Of a DNA stretch of 33,192 nucleotides, positions 1-8,891 are shown piece after piece (positions within the stretch are counted from its first letter, which is position 1; every line of letters begins with the position of its first letter). This DNA comes from an uncultured Massilia sp. (GTDB lineage Bacteria > Pseudomonadota > Gammaproteobacteria > Burkholderiales > Burkholderiaceae). Where the stretch lies: assembly GCA_946886065.1 (NCBI GenBank), contig CAMPHU010000024.1, forward strand, positions 1-33,192, written 5' to 3'. The position numbers and the translations under genes were made by a program. The notes beneath the pieces are model-generated. The model worked only from the letters and a program-made list of their open reading frames with translations, had not been told where the DNA came from and made no database searches.

Positions 1-819
<819 letters not shown>

Positions 820-844
820 CCGGCAGGCTTTCCTGAGCAGTCCG

Positions 845-876
845 GACAATGCGCCCTGCGGGGCGCATTGTCGTTT
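845..876 (+). terminator. Rho-independent terminator of metK
   Basis: A perfect 12-bp stem (845-856 with 861-872) closed by a TGCG tetraloop is followed by GTTTTC. It lies just after the metK stop and before the end of the minus-strand methyltransferase gene, so it mainly ends metK transcription. Confidence 0.85.
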
Positions 877-893
877 TCGGGATCTTGCAGCCC

Positions 894-1487
894 CTAAAAA
901 GGCCGCCGTGCAATCACAGTGACAAATCGCTTGAGGGTCGAGCGCGGCGCATCGGAATCGCTGAACGATTCGACCAGGATGTCCCATTCCTTGAAAGCAT
1001 CTGTCAGCTCGTCTCTACGGAACAGGTAATGGTCATCGGTGCCGAACATGTCGAGGAAGGTCGTCCCTTCAATGAGGACATTTACTGCGGCAATCCCTCC
1101 AGGCCGTACATGCGCTTTCAGCTGCGCAAGCTGGGCCAAGGCGGTATCCCGGTCAAAAAACATCAGCAGCCCAATCGAGACGACAGCATCATAATCGGCC
1201 TCGATGCGGTAGCGCCGCAGGTCTGCCTGTGCAGCCGTCAGGCTGAGGCCGCGTTCGCCGGCAATCCGCTGTAGGTGCGCCACCGCCGTGGGCGCCGCGT
1301 CGACAGCAAGGACCCGGCATCCCGCTTCCGCCGCAGCGATGGCAAGATTGCCGAGGCCGCAGCCAAGATCGAGCACCTCACCGCGCAAATAAGCTTGCGT
1401 CATCAGTTCAAACCGGTTGAGCCTGTTCTGGCCCTGGCGTATCTGATCCTCGAACTGGCGATCAAAAAATTCTATGCTGTCAGACAT
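894..1487 (-). CDS. TehB-like class I SAM-dependent methyltransferase
   Basis: A 197-residue cytoplasmic methyltransferase with a Rossmann-type SAM-binding core. Motif I is VLDLGCGLGNLAIAAA (near residues 38-53), the acidic end of strand 2 is VLAVDAAP, and YDAVVSIGLLMFFDRD is the TehB-like motif IV region. Length and layout resemble the TehB/tellurite-resistance methyltransferase family, but the substrate cannot be read from sequence. An upstream in-frame ATG at 1508 exists; the start at 1487 is chosen because AAGGAG lies about 6 bases before it. It follows the 1527-2177 gene on the same strand with about 40 bases between, so the two may be cotranscribed. Base composition looks less GC-rich than the neighbours, hinting at acquisition. 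A general methyltransferase role is secure; a specific function is not. Confidence 0.85.
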   Translation of the reverse strand: MSDSIEFFDRQFEDQIRQGQNRLNRFELMTQAYLRGEVLDLGCGLGNLAIAAAEAGCRVLAVDAAPTAVAHLQRIAGERGLSLTAAQADLRRYRIEADYDAVVSIGLLMFFDRDTALAQLAQLKAHVRPGGIAAVNVLIEGTTFLDMFGTDDHYLFRRDELTDAFKEWDILVESFSDSDAPRSTLKRFVTVIARRPF

Positions 1488-1526
1488 CGATCTCCTTGTC
1501 ATCGTCAACGAACGATCTTGCCCTGC

Positions 1527-2177
1527 TCAAGCTTGAACCGAGGGGCCCGGGCGGTGCTCCTGGTGCGCGCCGCGGTAGGTCGCGATGAAGCGCAGCAGGC
1601 CGCGTATGTCGTCGGCGCAGGCGGATTTGTCGATGAGGAAGACGTCGCGGTCTTCCCAGGTAACCGGCACCTTGCAGGAGGCGATCAGCGCCTCGCCGAA
1701 ATGGTCCATGTCGAATTTGTCACCGAGCGCATGCTCGCCTGGAGGCATGGAGCAGAACACCAGGCGGAAGCTGCGGTCCCGCATCTGCCGTATCACCGGC
1801 TGCGCCCCGGCGTCGAAGCCCTTTCCGACGGCTTCGCCGATGACGCTGTCCACGGCCCGGCCAGTCAATGCGGCGTAGTGGAGCACCTCGATGCCGCCCT
1901 CCGGCCGGTTGACATGGATTTCGATGTTCGAATGGATGCGCGTGTAGACGGTGCGGCCGTCCGGTGTCGGGGCCTGGATCTCGACCGGGCTGCCGGAGCT
2001 GATCCTGTCATAAAAGCTTTGCTTGGCCGGATGCAGGCGCGCCATCAGCTCAGCCGTATTGGTCGCCAGGTCGGCCTTCGAACTGAACATGCTTTCCACC
2101 AGCTTGAGCGTGCCATCGTCCCGCCTGACGGCGTGATCGCAAACCATCTGAAAGCGCTTGGGTTCCATGTGTTGCAT
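1527..2177 (-). CDS. Uncharacterised protein, about 216 residues
   Basis: I do not recognise this protein. It is soluble with no signal peptide or membrane segment, and has mixed alpha/beta character. The segment RTVYTRIHSNIEIHVNRPEGG, then EVLHYAALTGRAVDSVIGEA, looks like a folded domain. Two in-frame ATGs (2177 and 2168) are possible; neither has a clear Shine-Dalgarno sequence, so the start is uncertain by three codons. The open frame continues far upstream as an antisense shadow of ahcY, which is not coding. It stands divergent from ahcY and upstream of the methyltransferase on the same strand. A TACTAT hexamer at 2202-2197 (minus strand) could be its -10 element. Codon third positions look GC-rich and typical of a real gene. 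Confidence 0.7.
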   Translation of the reverse strand: MQHMEPKRFQMVCDHAVRRDDGTLKLVESMFSSKADLATNTAELMARLHPAKQSFYDRISSGSPVEIQAPTPDGRTVYTRIHSNIEIHVNRPEGGIEVLHYAALTGRAVDSVIGEAVGKGFDAGAQPVIRQMRDRSFRLVFCSMPPGEHALGDKFDMDHFGEALIASCKVPVTWEDRDVFLIDKSACADDIRGLLRFIATYRGAHQEHRPGPSVQA

Positions 2178-2279
2178 TTTTGCAATAAAGAGAAAAATAG
2201 TAGCGCAGAACGCCCATGCTGGACGGGTTTTTGACCGGGACTTGCGCAGAACTGACGAGCCGGCAAGCCGACAAGCAAG

Positions 2280-2308
2280 GTGACAGCCAGGTGGTCCAAT
2301 GCTAAGAT
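2280..2308 (+). promoter_or_regulatory. Sigma-70 promoter of ahcY
   Basis: GTGACA (2280-2285) and TAAGAT (2303-2308) are separated by 17 bases. The predicted transcription start, about 2315, coincides with the first paired bases of the SAH riboswitch, so the leader begins with the aptamer. The coincidence supports both calls. Confidence 0.7.
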
Positions 2309-2313
2309 AGCGA

Positions 2314-2376
2314 TCCGAGGAGCGTTGCGACGAAACCAGATTTCGCCAGGCTCGGACATCAAGAACTGCGCTCACG
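2314..2376 (+). ncRNA. S-adenosylhomocysteine (SAH) riboswitch
   Basis: The aptamer controls ahcY and turns expression on when S-adenosylhomocysteine accumulates. P1 is CCGAG (2315-2319) with CTCGG (2351-2355). A second helix is CGAAA (2331-2335) with TTTCG (2341-2345). The pseudoknot is GAGCG (2320-2324) with CGCTC (2369-2373). The sequence GAGGAGCGTTGCGAC, then GCCAGGCTCGG, matches the known family consensus as I remember it. The ribosome-binding site follows about 25 bases later, which is compatible with translational or transcriptional control; a clear terminator stem is not obvious in between. Confidence 0.92.
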
Positions 2377-2408
2377 TTACTTTTTTCTAAACATGAAAGG
2401 AGGGCGTG

Positions 2409-3821
2409 ATGAGCGCCGTACTCAAAGAATCCCCCGATTATCTCGTTGCCGACATCTCCCTGGCCTCCTGGGGCGAGAAGGAAATCCGCATCGCCGAAAC
2501 CGAAATGCCGGGCCTGATGGCGATCCGCGAGGAATATGCTAGCGCCCAGCCGCTCAAGGGCGCGCGCATCGCCGGTTCCCTGCACATGACCATCCAGACC
2601 GCGGTCCTGATCCGCACCCTGGAAGCCCTGGGCGCGCAAGTGCGCTGGGCCTCGTGCAACATCTATTCGACCCAGGACCACGCCGCCGCCGCCATCGCCT
2701 CGGTCGGCACCCCGGTGTTCGCCGTCAAGGGCGAAACCCTGGACGAATACTGGGAATACACCCACCGCATCTTCGAATGGCCGGGCGACAACCACGCCAA
2801 CATGATCCTGGACGACGGCGGCGACGCCACCCTGCTGCTGCACCTGGGCGTGCGCGCGGAAAAGGACATCTCGGTGCTGGACAAGCCGGGCTCGGACGAG
2901 GAAGTCTGCCTGTTCAACGCCATCAAGGGCCGCCTCGCGCGCGATCCGCAGTGGTACTCGAAGCGCCTGCCGTGCATTAAAGGCGTGACCGAGGAAACCA
3001 CCACCGGCGTGCACCGCCTGTACCAGATGCACCAGGACGGCAAGCTGGCCTTCCCGGCGATCAACGTCAACGACTCGGTCACCAAGTCGAAGTTCGACAA
3101 CCTGTACGGCTGCCGCGAATCGCTGGTGGACGGCATCAAGCGCGCGACCGACGTCATGGTGGCCGGCAAGATCGCCGTCATCGCCGGCTACGGCGACGTG
3201 GGCAAGGGCTCGGCCCAGGCCATGCGCGCGCTGTCGGCCCAGGTCTGGGTCACCGAGATCGACCCGATCTGCGCCCTGCAGGCCGCGATGGAAGGCTACC
3301 GCGTCGTGACCATGGACTACGCCGCGGAACACGGCGACATCTTCGTCACCTGCACCGGCAACTACCACGTCATCACCGAGCAGCACATGCTCAAGATGAA
3401 GGACCAGGCGATCGTCTGCAACATCGGCCACTTCGACAACGAAATCGAAGTCGCCGCGCTCAAGAAGTACGAATGGGACAACATCAAGCCCCAGGTCGAC
3501 CACGTGATCTTCCCGGACGGTAAGCGCATCATCCTGCTGGCCGAAGGCCGCCTGGTGAACCTGGGCTGCGGCACGGGCCACCCGTCCTATGTGATGAGCT
3601 CCTCGTTCGCGAACCAGACCATCGCCCAGATCGAACTGTTCAGCAACACCGCCGCCTACCCGGTCGGCGTCTACACGCTGCCCAAGAAGCTGGACGAAAA
3701 AGTGGCGCGCCTGCAGCTCAAGAAGCTGAATGCGCAGCTGACCGAACTGACCGAAGAGCAAGCTGCCTATATCTCGGTGAGCAAGGAAGGCCCGTACAAG
3801 CCGGAACACTACCGCTACTGA
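2409..3821 (+). CDS. ahcY: Adenosylhomocysteinase
   Basis: Hydrolyses S-adenosylhomocysteine to adenosine and homocysteine, relieving product inhibition of methyltransferases; cytoplasmic, NAD-dependent tetramer. It has 470 residues, normal for proteobacterial enzymes. Visible motifs are [10 protein letters not shown] (substrate site), [13 protein letters not shown] with catalytic Lys226 and Asp230, the NAD-binding [10 protein letters not shown] (from residue 260), CNIGHFDNE, and the C-terminal KPEHYRY that reaches into a neighbouring subunit's NAD site. A GTG lies directly before the ATG (2406); ATG at 2409 is preferred because GGAGG ends about 5 bases upstream. It is preceded by the SAH riboswitch and followed by a hairpin and the holin-like gene and metF. 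Identification is certain. Confidence 0.98.
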   Translation: MSAVLKESPDYLVADISLASWGEKEIRIAETEMPGLMAIREEYASAQPLKGARIAGSLHMTIQTAVLIRTLEALGAQVRWASCNIYSTQDHAAAAIASVGTPVFAVKGETLDEYWEYTHRIFEWPGDNHANMILDDGGDATLLLHLGVRAEKDISVLDKPGSDEEVCLFNAIKGRLARDPQWYSKRLPCIKGVTEETTTGVHRLYQMHQDGKLAFPAINVNDSVTKSKFDNLYGCRESLVDGIKRATDVMVAGKIAVIAGYGDVGKGSAQAMRALSAQVWVTEIDPICALQAAMEGYRVVTMDYAAEHGDIFVTCTGNYHVITEQHMLKMKDQAIVCNIGHFDNEIEVAALKKYEWDNIKPQVDHVIFPDGKRIILLAEGRLVNLGCGTGHPSYVMSSSFANQTIAQIELFSNTAAYPVGVYTLPKKLDEKVARLQLKKLNAQLTELTEEQAAYISVSKEGPYKPEHYRY

Positions 3822-3844
3822 TCCGGTAGTTCCGCTGTACCTGC

Positions 3845-3876
3845 ACGCCAGGCTTGGGCAACCGGCCTGGCGTTTC
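3845..3876 (+). terminator. Hairpin after ahcY
   Basis: A 9-bp stem ACGCCAGGC (3845-3853) with GCCTGGCGT (3865-3873), an 11-base loop and a short TTCCC tail. The weak T-run suggests partial termination or attenuation before the membrane protein and metF. Confidence 0.5.
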
Positions 3877-3906
3877 CCTCAAGCCGCCCACGAAAGCGAT
3901 GCCCCG

Positions 3907-4263
3907 ATGCGCCTGCTCCTGACCTGGCTGATCAACGCCGCCGCCCTCATGGCCCTGCCGTTCCTGATGGATTCGGTCCACATCACCAACGTCGGCACGG
4001 CCCTCATCGCAGCCCTGGTGCTGGGACTGGTCAATACCCTGATCCGCCCGGTGCTGGTGATCCTGACCCTGCCGGTGACCCTGGTGTCGATGGGCCTGTT
4101 CATCCTGGTGATCAACGCCGTGCTGTTCTGGCTGGTGGCGCACTGGATCGAGGGCTTCGAGGTGGCGGGCTTCTGGTCGGCCTTCCTGGCGGCCATCCTG
4201 TACAGCATCATTTCGTGGGCGCTTTCAAGCTTGCTACTCTCAGACAAAGATGGAAACTCCTAA
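3907..4263 (+). CDS. Four-helix membrane protein, phage-holin family 4 superfamily (DUF/PF04020-like)
   Basis: A 118-residue integral membrane protein with four hydrophobic segments, about residues 3-22, 27-46, 52-81 and 88-111. The motif LVLGLVNTLIRPVLVILTLPVTL is typical of the small membrane family annotated as phage holin family 4, although no phage genes are nearby. Its start has only weak ribosome-binding signals. Its last 14 bases overlap the start of metF (4250), so translational coupling to metF is likely. The ahcY / holin-like / metF order is one I associate with Burkholderiales. A true lytic role is unlikely given the metabolic operon; the function is unknown. Confidence 0.88.
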   Translation: MRLLLTWLINAAALMALPFLMDSVHITNVGTALIAALVLGLVNTLIRPVLVILTLPVTLVSMGLFILVINAVLFWLVAHWIEGFEVAGFWSAFLAAILYSIISWALSSLLLSDKDGNS

Positions 4264-5080
4264 TTTCAGCATCGAGTTCTTCCCGCCCAAGACGGCAGAG
4301 GGCGCGGAGAAACTGCGCGTTACGCGCCAGAAGCTGGCCGAGCTGCATCCCAAGTATTTCTCGGTGACCTTCGGCGCCGGCGGCAGCACCCAGGCCGGCA
4401 CCTTGCAGACCGTGCTCGAGATCCGCCAGGAAGGCCACGAGGCCGCGCCTCACCTGTCCTGCATCGGCGGCGACCGCGAGTCGATCCGCGCCATCCTGAA
4501 GCAGTTCCAGGACAACGGCATCCGCCGCCTGGTGGCCCTGCGCGGCGACCTGCCGAGCGGCTACGGCGGCGCCGGCGAGTTCCGCTATGCGAACGAGCTG
4601 GTGGAATTCATCCGCCAGGAAACCGGCGACTGGTTCCACATCGAAGTGGCGGCCTATCCCGAAATGCACCCGCAGGCGCGTTCGCCGCAGGACGACCTGC
4701 AGAACTTCGCGCGTAAAGTACAGGCCGGCGCGAATGCCGCGATCACCCAGTACTTCTACAACGCCGACGCCTACTTCCAGTTCGTCGACAACGCGCGCAA
4801 GCTGGGCGTGGACGTGCCGGTCGTGGCCGGCATCATGCCGATCACGAACTACACGCAGCTGATGCGCTTCTCGGACATGTGCGGCGCCGAGATCCCGCGC
4901 TGGGTGCGCCTCAAGCTGGCCAGCTTCGGCGACGACAGCGCCTCGATCAAGGCCTTCGGCCTGGACGTGGTGACGGCGCTGTGCGAGCGCCTGCTGGCGG
5001 GCGGCGCGCCGGGGCTGCATTTCTACAGCATGAACCAGGCGGTGGCCACCACCGCGATCTGGCAGCGGCTGGTGAAGTAA
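4250..5080 (+). CDS. metF: Methylenetetrahydrofolate reductase [NAD(P)H]
   Basis: Reduces 5,10-methylene-THF to 5-methyl-THF, the methyl donor for methionine synthesis; FAD enzyme, cytoplasmic. It has 276 residues, close to the bacterial MetF length. Visible signatures are SIEFFPPKT, whose Glu9 corresponds to the catalytic Glu28 of E. coli MetF; VTFGAGGST; ALRGDLP with the flavin-contacting Asp; EVAAYPEMHPQA; and AITQYFYNADAYFQFV. The start codon lies inside the preceding membrane-protein gene, consistent with coupling. A hairpin follows the stop and separates it from the convergent fau gene. It completes the methyl-cycle cluster with metK and ahcY. Confidence 0.97.
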   Translation: METPNFSIEFFPPKTAEGAEKLRVTRQKLAELHPKYFSVTFGAGGSTQAGTLQTVLEIRQEGHEAAPHLSCIGGDRESIRAILKQFQDNGIRRLVALRGDLPSGYGGAGEFRYANELVEFIRQETGDWFHIEVAAYPEMHPQARSPQDDLQNFARKVQAGANAAITQYFYNADAYFQFVDNARKLGVDVPVVAGIMPITNYTQLMRFSDMCGAEIPRWVRLKLASFGDDSASIKAFGLDVVTALCERLLAGGAPGLHFYSMNQAVATTAIWQRLVK

Positions 5081-5083
5081 TGC

Positions 5084-5120
5084 CCGGAAGCGGGGGCGGC
5101 GGAACCGTCCCCGCTTCCGG
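5084..5120. terminator. Hairpin between convergent metF and fau
   Basis: A perfect 12-bp stem CCGGAAGCGGGG (5084-5095) with CCCCGCTTCCGG (5109-5120) and a 13-base loop. It sits between two converging genes and could stop transcripts from both sides, but there is no T-run on either strand. Confidence 0.55.
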
Positions 5121-5131
5121 CGAACCCCTAT

Positions 5132-5758
5132 CTACGTTTCTTCAGTGATCACCCGGTCCAGCGGCACGTCATAGACGTCCAGCGGAAATTCCGCGCGCTG
5201 GCAGGCATAGGCGATCCCCAGGGTCTGCGGCCGCGGCTGCGCGGCCAGGGTACGGTCGTAGAACCCGCCCCCATACCCCAAGCGGTAGCCCTGCGCATCG
5301 AAGCCCAGGCAGGGCACCAGCAATGCCGGCGGACGCGCCACCATGCGCAGTTCTTCCGGCACCGCCACCCCGAGCTTGTCGGTCACGGTCGGCTCCCCCG
5401 GTATCCACTCCGCAAACCCGAGCGCCGCGCCGCGCTCCACCACCACAGGCAAGGCCAGCCGTACGCCTGCCTGCGCCAATTCCGCGTAGGCTGGACGCAA
5501 GTCCGGCTCGCCGGCCAGCGGCCAGTACACCCCCAGCACGGCCTGGGGATGCGCCTGCCACCAGGCCTGCACCTGGGCCAGCACCTGGGCGCCGATGCGG
5601 TCGTCCCAGGCCAGCTTGGTGGCGTGATCGATGGCGCGGCGCCTGGCCTTGAGCGCGTTGCGCAAGGCGGATTTGTCCTGTTGTAGTGCGTCATCATTAG
5701 CGTCGTGCGCGTCTGGCAGAGGCCCGGAGGCGCGTGGTATTCTTGAATCGCCGGTCAT
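5132..5758 (-). CDS. fau: 5-formyltetrahydrofolate cyclo-ligase
   Basis: Converts 5-formyl-THF and ATP to 5,10-methenyl-THF, returning stored folate to the one-carbon pool. It has 208 residues, in the usual range. The N-terminal DKSALRNALKARR and the C-terminal LVPCLGFDAQGYRLGYGGGFYDRTLA, which contains the ATP/folate-binding GYGGGFYDR, are diagnostic. The ATG at 5758 is the only ATG near the right position, but it lacks a clear Shine-Dalgarno sequence and leaves an unusually long, poorly conserved-looking leader of about 25 residues, so translation might begin later at a rare codon. It is convergent with metF and divergent from the lytic transglycosylase, whose start is only tens of bases away. 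No room remains for a 6S RNA gene, which sits next to this gene in enterobacteria. Confidence 0.93.
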   Translation of the reverse strand: MTGDSRIPRASGPLPDAHDANDDALQQDKSALRNALKARRRAIDHATKLAWDDRIGAQVLAQVQAWWQAHPQAVLGVYWPLAGEPDLRPAYAELAQAGVRLALPVVVERGAALGFAEWIPGEPTVTDKLGVAVPEELRMVARPPALLVPCLGFDAQGYRLGYGGGFYDRTLAAQPRPQTLGIAYACQRAEFPLDVYDVPLDRVITEET

Positions 5759-5789
5759 GGTTTGAATGCAGCGTACTTTGAGAGTTCTG

Positions 5790-7829
5790 ATGTTTCGATC
5801 GAGTCTGACAACCGGCGTCTTGCCGACCGCCATTGCCCCCATTGTTCTTGCCCTGTCACTGGCGTGGATGCCGCCCGCATCGGCCCAGGAAGACCCCGAG
5901 GCCCCCCAGCCCGAGCAAGCCGTGCCTCCCGTCCCCGCCGGCGCGCCAAGCGTGCCGGGCGCGCAGAACACCGATCCGCGTGCGGACGACGACAATAATT
6001 TCCTGCTCCTGCGCGAAGCGGCGCGCCAGAACGACAGCGCCAAGGTCAATGCCCTGGCCTCGCGCCTGCAGCATTACCAGCTGGCCTCGTATGTCGACTA
6101 TTATCGTCTGAAACCCCGCCTGCGCGAGGCGGCGCCCGAGGAAATCCGCGAGGCGCTGCGCCGCCACGAAGGCAGCGCGATCGCCGAGCGCCTGCGCGCC
6201 GACTGGCTGCTGGAACTGGGCCGGCGCCGCGACTGGGCGAGCTTCGAACGCGAGATGGGCAGCCTGGCGCAGAACGGCGAGCTGCAGATCCGCTGCTACG
6301 CGCTGCTGGGGCGCGCCGTCCGCGGCGAGAACGTGGCCCAGGAAGCGCGCGCCCTCCTGACCAATCCTCCCGCCTATGGCGAAGGCTGCGCCGCCCTGAT
6401 CGCCCAGCTCGCCCAGGGGGGGCAGTTCAGCCAGGCCGACCTGCTGTGGCAGCTGCGCCTGGCCGGCGAAATGAATGCCACCGGGCCGGCGCGCCGCACC
6501 GCCTTGCTGCTCGGCGCCTCGGACACCCGCGCGGCGCAGGCGGTCGACTTGCCGGCCGTGGCGATGGCGCGCGGCATCGGCAAGACCCAGGCCGAGCGCG
6601 CCATCTACCTGGTCGCCCTTGGACGCATGGCGCGCTCCAGCCTCAGGCTGGCCACCGTCGCCCTGGAGAAGAACAGCCCCAAGCTGACACCGGAAGAACG
6701 CGCCGTCGGCTGGGCCAACCTGGCGCTGGCCGCCTCGATCGGCCTGTCGCCCGAGGCCGGCGACTACTGGCGCCGCGCCAACGGCGCCCAGCTGACCAAC
6801 GAGCAGATGCAGTGGAAGACCCGCATCGCGCTGCGCAACGGCGACTGGAAGGGCGTGCGCGCCGCCATCGAGGCCATGCCGGCGGGCCTGCGCGCCGAGC
6901 CGGCCTGGGTCTACTGGCTGGGCCGCGCGCACAAGGCCGAAGGACGTGCGGAGCAGGCGCGCGAGCTGTTCGAGCGCATCGCCGTACAATCCAACTTCTA
7001 TGGCCAGCTGGCGATGGACGAGCTGGGCCGCATGGTGACGGCGCCGCCGCCGGTGGCCCCGGTCACGGCCGCCGAGCTGGCCCAGGCCGCCGCCAACCCG
7101 AGCCTGCAGCGCGCCCTGAAGTTCTATGGCCTGCGCCTGCGCGCGGATGGTAACCGCGAATGGAACTGGGGGCTGCGCGGGCTGTCTGAACGTCAGCTGC
7201 TGGCCGCCGCCGAGTTCGCGCGCCGCAACGAGCTGCTCGACCGCATGGTCGAGACCTCGCTGCGCACGCGTAACGAGTTAGACTATGCCCAACGCTTTCC
7301 GGCGCCCCATCTCGAGATCCTGCGTCCCACCGCGCAGGGACTGGGGCTGGACAAGGCCTGGGTGTATGGGCTGATCCGCCAGGAATCGCGCTTCATCCAG
7401 GACGCGCGCTCCGGTGTCGGCGCCTCGGGGCTGATGCAGGTGATGCCGTCCACCGGCAAGTGGGTGGCCGCCAAGATCGGCCTGGATAACTTCGTGCACG
7501 ACATGTTGACGGACCTGCGCACCAACATCACCTTGGGAGCGAACTACATGAACATGGTGCTGCAAAACTTCGACGGCTCGGAGGTGCTGGCCACCGCCGC
7601 CTACAACGCCGGGCCGGGACGCGCGCGCGCCTGGCGCGGCCTGCTGCGCGAACCGATGGAGGGGGCGGTCTTCGTCGAGACCATCCCGTTCTCGGAAACG
7701 CGCGGCTATGTGCGCAACGTGATGGCCAACGCCACCAACTACGCGGCCGTGTTCGACGGCAAGCCGCAGTCGATCAAGACCCGCCTGTCCACCATCCAGC
7801 CGCGCACGGGCAGTATCGTGCTGCCCTGA
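5790..7829 (+). CDS. slt: Soluble lytic murein transglycosylase (Slt70 type)
   Basis: A periplasmic enzyme that cleaves peptidoglycan between MurNAc and GlcNAc with formation of 1,6-anhydro ends. It has about 679 residues. The signal peptide has a hydrophobic core ending PPASA-QE. A long helical N-terminal superhelix (to about residue 500) is followed by the catalytic Slt domain: GLIRQESRF with the catalytic Glu near residue 532, GASGLMQVMPST, and AAYNAGPGRARAWRG. The start at 5790 is chosen because the signal peptide is more regular and GAGAG lies 5 bases upstream; an in-frame ATG at 5766 would add eight residues. The next gene begins 7 bases after its stop, so they are likely cotranscribed. 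Confidence 0.95.
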   Translation: MFRSSLTTGVLPTAIAPIVLALSLAWMPPASAQEDPEAPQPEQAVPPVPAGAPSVPGAQNTDPRADDDNNFLLLREAARQNDSAKVNALASRLQHYQLASYVDYYRLKPRLREAAPEEIREALRRHEGSAIAERLRADWLLELGRRRDWASFEREMGSLAQNGELQIRCYALLGRAVRGENVAQEARALLTNPPAYGEGCAALIAQLAQGGQFSQADLLWQLRLAGEMNATGPARRTALLLGASDTRAAQAVDLPAVAMARGIGKTQAERAIYLVALGRMARSSLRLATVALEKNSPKLTPEERAVGWANLALAASIGLSPEAGDYWRRANGAQLTNEQMQWKTRIALRNGDWKGVRAAIEAMPAGLRAEPAWVYWLGRAHKAEGRAEQARELFERIAVQSNFYGQLAMDELGRMVTAPPPVAPVTAAELAQAAANPSLQRALKFYGLRLRADGNREWNWGLRGLSERQLLAAAEFARRNELLDRMVETSLRTRNELDYAQRFPAPHLEILRPTAQGLGLDKAWVYGLIRQESRFIQDARSGVGASGLMQVMPSTGKWVAAKIGLDNFVHDMLTDLRTNITLGANYMNMVLQNFDGSEVLATAAYNAGPGRARAWRGLLREPMEGAVFVETIPFSETRGYVRNVMANATNYAAVFDGKPQSIKTRLSTIQPRTGSIVLP

Positions 7830-7836
7830 GGCCGCC

Positions 7837-8799
7837 ATGGGCCCCCTCAAGGTTCTGGCCATCGGCGCCACCGGCTTCATCGGCTGCCACCTGGTGGCGC
7901 GGCTGGCCGAGGAGGGCGTGGACGTGGTGGTGCCGGCGCGCCACTACGAAAGCGCCAAGCAGCTGACCCTGCTGCCCGACGTCGACCTGCGCGTGGCCAA
8001 CATCCACGACGACAAGGTGCTGCACAGCCTGATGGAGGGCTGCCACGCGGTGATCAACCTGGTGGGCGTGCTGCATGGCGGCCGTGGCCATCCCTACGGA
8101 GAAGGTTTCCGCCGCCTGCACGTGGAGCTGCCGCACCGCATCGCCGCGGCCTGCGCCGACCTGGGCGTGCCGCGCTACCTGCACATGAGCGCACTGGGGG
8201 CGAGCACCCACGGGCCCTCGATGTACCAGCGCTCCAAGGCCGACGGCGAAGCCGCCGCGCGCAGCCGGCCGCAGGTCGCGGCCACGGTTTTCCGGCCTTC
8301 GGTGGTGTTCGGTCCGGGCGACCACTTCCTGACCATGTTCGCGCGCATGCAGCGCCACCTGCCGGTGATTCCGCTGGCCTGCGCCGGCGCGCGCTTCCAG
8401 CCGGTCTACGTGGGCGACGTGACGGCCGCCTTCGTGCGCGCCCTGGCCCAGCCGCATACGCGCGGCGCCGTGGTCGAGCTGGGCGGTCCCCAGGTCTACA
8501 CCCTGGCCGAGCTGGTGCGCCTGGCCGGCCGCTATGCCGGCTGCGAACGCAAGGTGATCGGATTGCCGGACTGGATGGCGCGCCTGCAGGCCGGCCTGTT
8601 CGAACTGCTGCCGGGCGATCCCCTCATCAGCCGCGACAACCTCGATTCCATGAAGGTGGACAATGTGGTCGATCCAGCAACGAAAGCCTTGACAGCGGAG
8701 GCGCTGGGAATCAAGCTCACGGCGATCGAGGCGGTTGCGCCGCACTACCTGGCGGAGCGCGATCCCCTCGACGCCTACCGCACCCGCGCCGGCCGTTAA
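7837..8799 (+). CDS. NDUFA9-like NAD(P)-binding protein (atypical short-chain dehydrogenase)
   Basis: A 320-residue protein of the extended/atypical SDR group often annotated as complex I NDUFA9 subunit family. The N-terminal Rossmann motif is VLAIGATGFIGCHLV, followed by INLVGVLHG, HMSALGAS, YQRSKADGE and FRPSVVFGPGDHF. YxxSK-type residues are present, but the family often binds NAD(P)H without known catalysis. There is no signal peptide or membrane helix. It starts 7 bases after the transglycosylase stop. A link to complex I is a family-based name only: no nuo genes are in the window. A quinone- or sugar-nucleotide-related role is possible. Confidence 0.88.
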   Translation: MGPLKVLAIGATGFIGCHLVARLAEEGVDVVVPARHYESAKQLTLLPDVDLRVANIHDDKVLHSLMEGCHAVINLVGVLHGGRGHPYGEGFRRLHVELPHRIAAACADLGVPRYLHMSALGASTHGPSMYQRSKADGEAAARSRPQVAATVFRPSVVFGPGDHFLTMFARMQRHLPVIPLACAGARFQPVYVGDVTAAFVRALAQPHTRGAVVELGGPQVYTLAELVRLAGRYAGCERKVIGLPDWMARLQAGLFELLPGDPLISRDNLDSMKVDNVVDPATKALTAEALGIKLTAIEAVAPHYLAERDPLDAYRTRAGR

Positions 8800-8891
8800 T
8801 GCCGCCCCGGCATGCGGTGCCGCCATTATCGTGAGCACGGGGCGCCCCCGTCCGCCCTGCGCACGCGCTCTCATTCTTGAACAGGAACGCC

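Noticed and set aside
849..1274. Plus-strand ORF after metK
   Set aside because: It overlaps the methyltransferase on the other strand, which has full family motifs and a ribosome-binding site; the plus-strand product resembles nothing and starts inside the metK terminator.
1527..3809. Very long minus-strand open frame across ahcY
   Set aside because: Only its last 216 codons form a plausible protein; the remainder is low-complexity antisense of ahcY, typical of high-GC DNA.
3907..4263. Prophage remnant, from the holin family name
   Set aside because: No other phage-like gene is near, and the gene is embedded in the methyl-cycle operon.
5081..5800. 6S RNA gene next to fau
   Set aside because: The flanking intervals are under 60 bases, too short for a roughly 180-base RNA.
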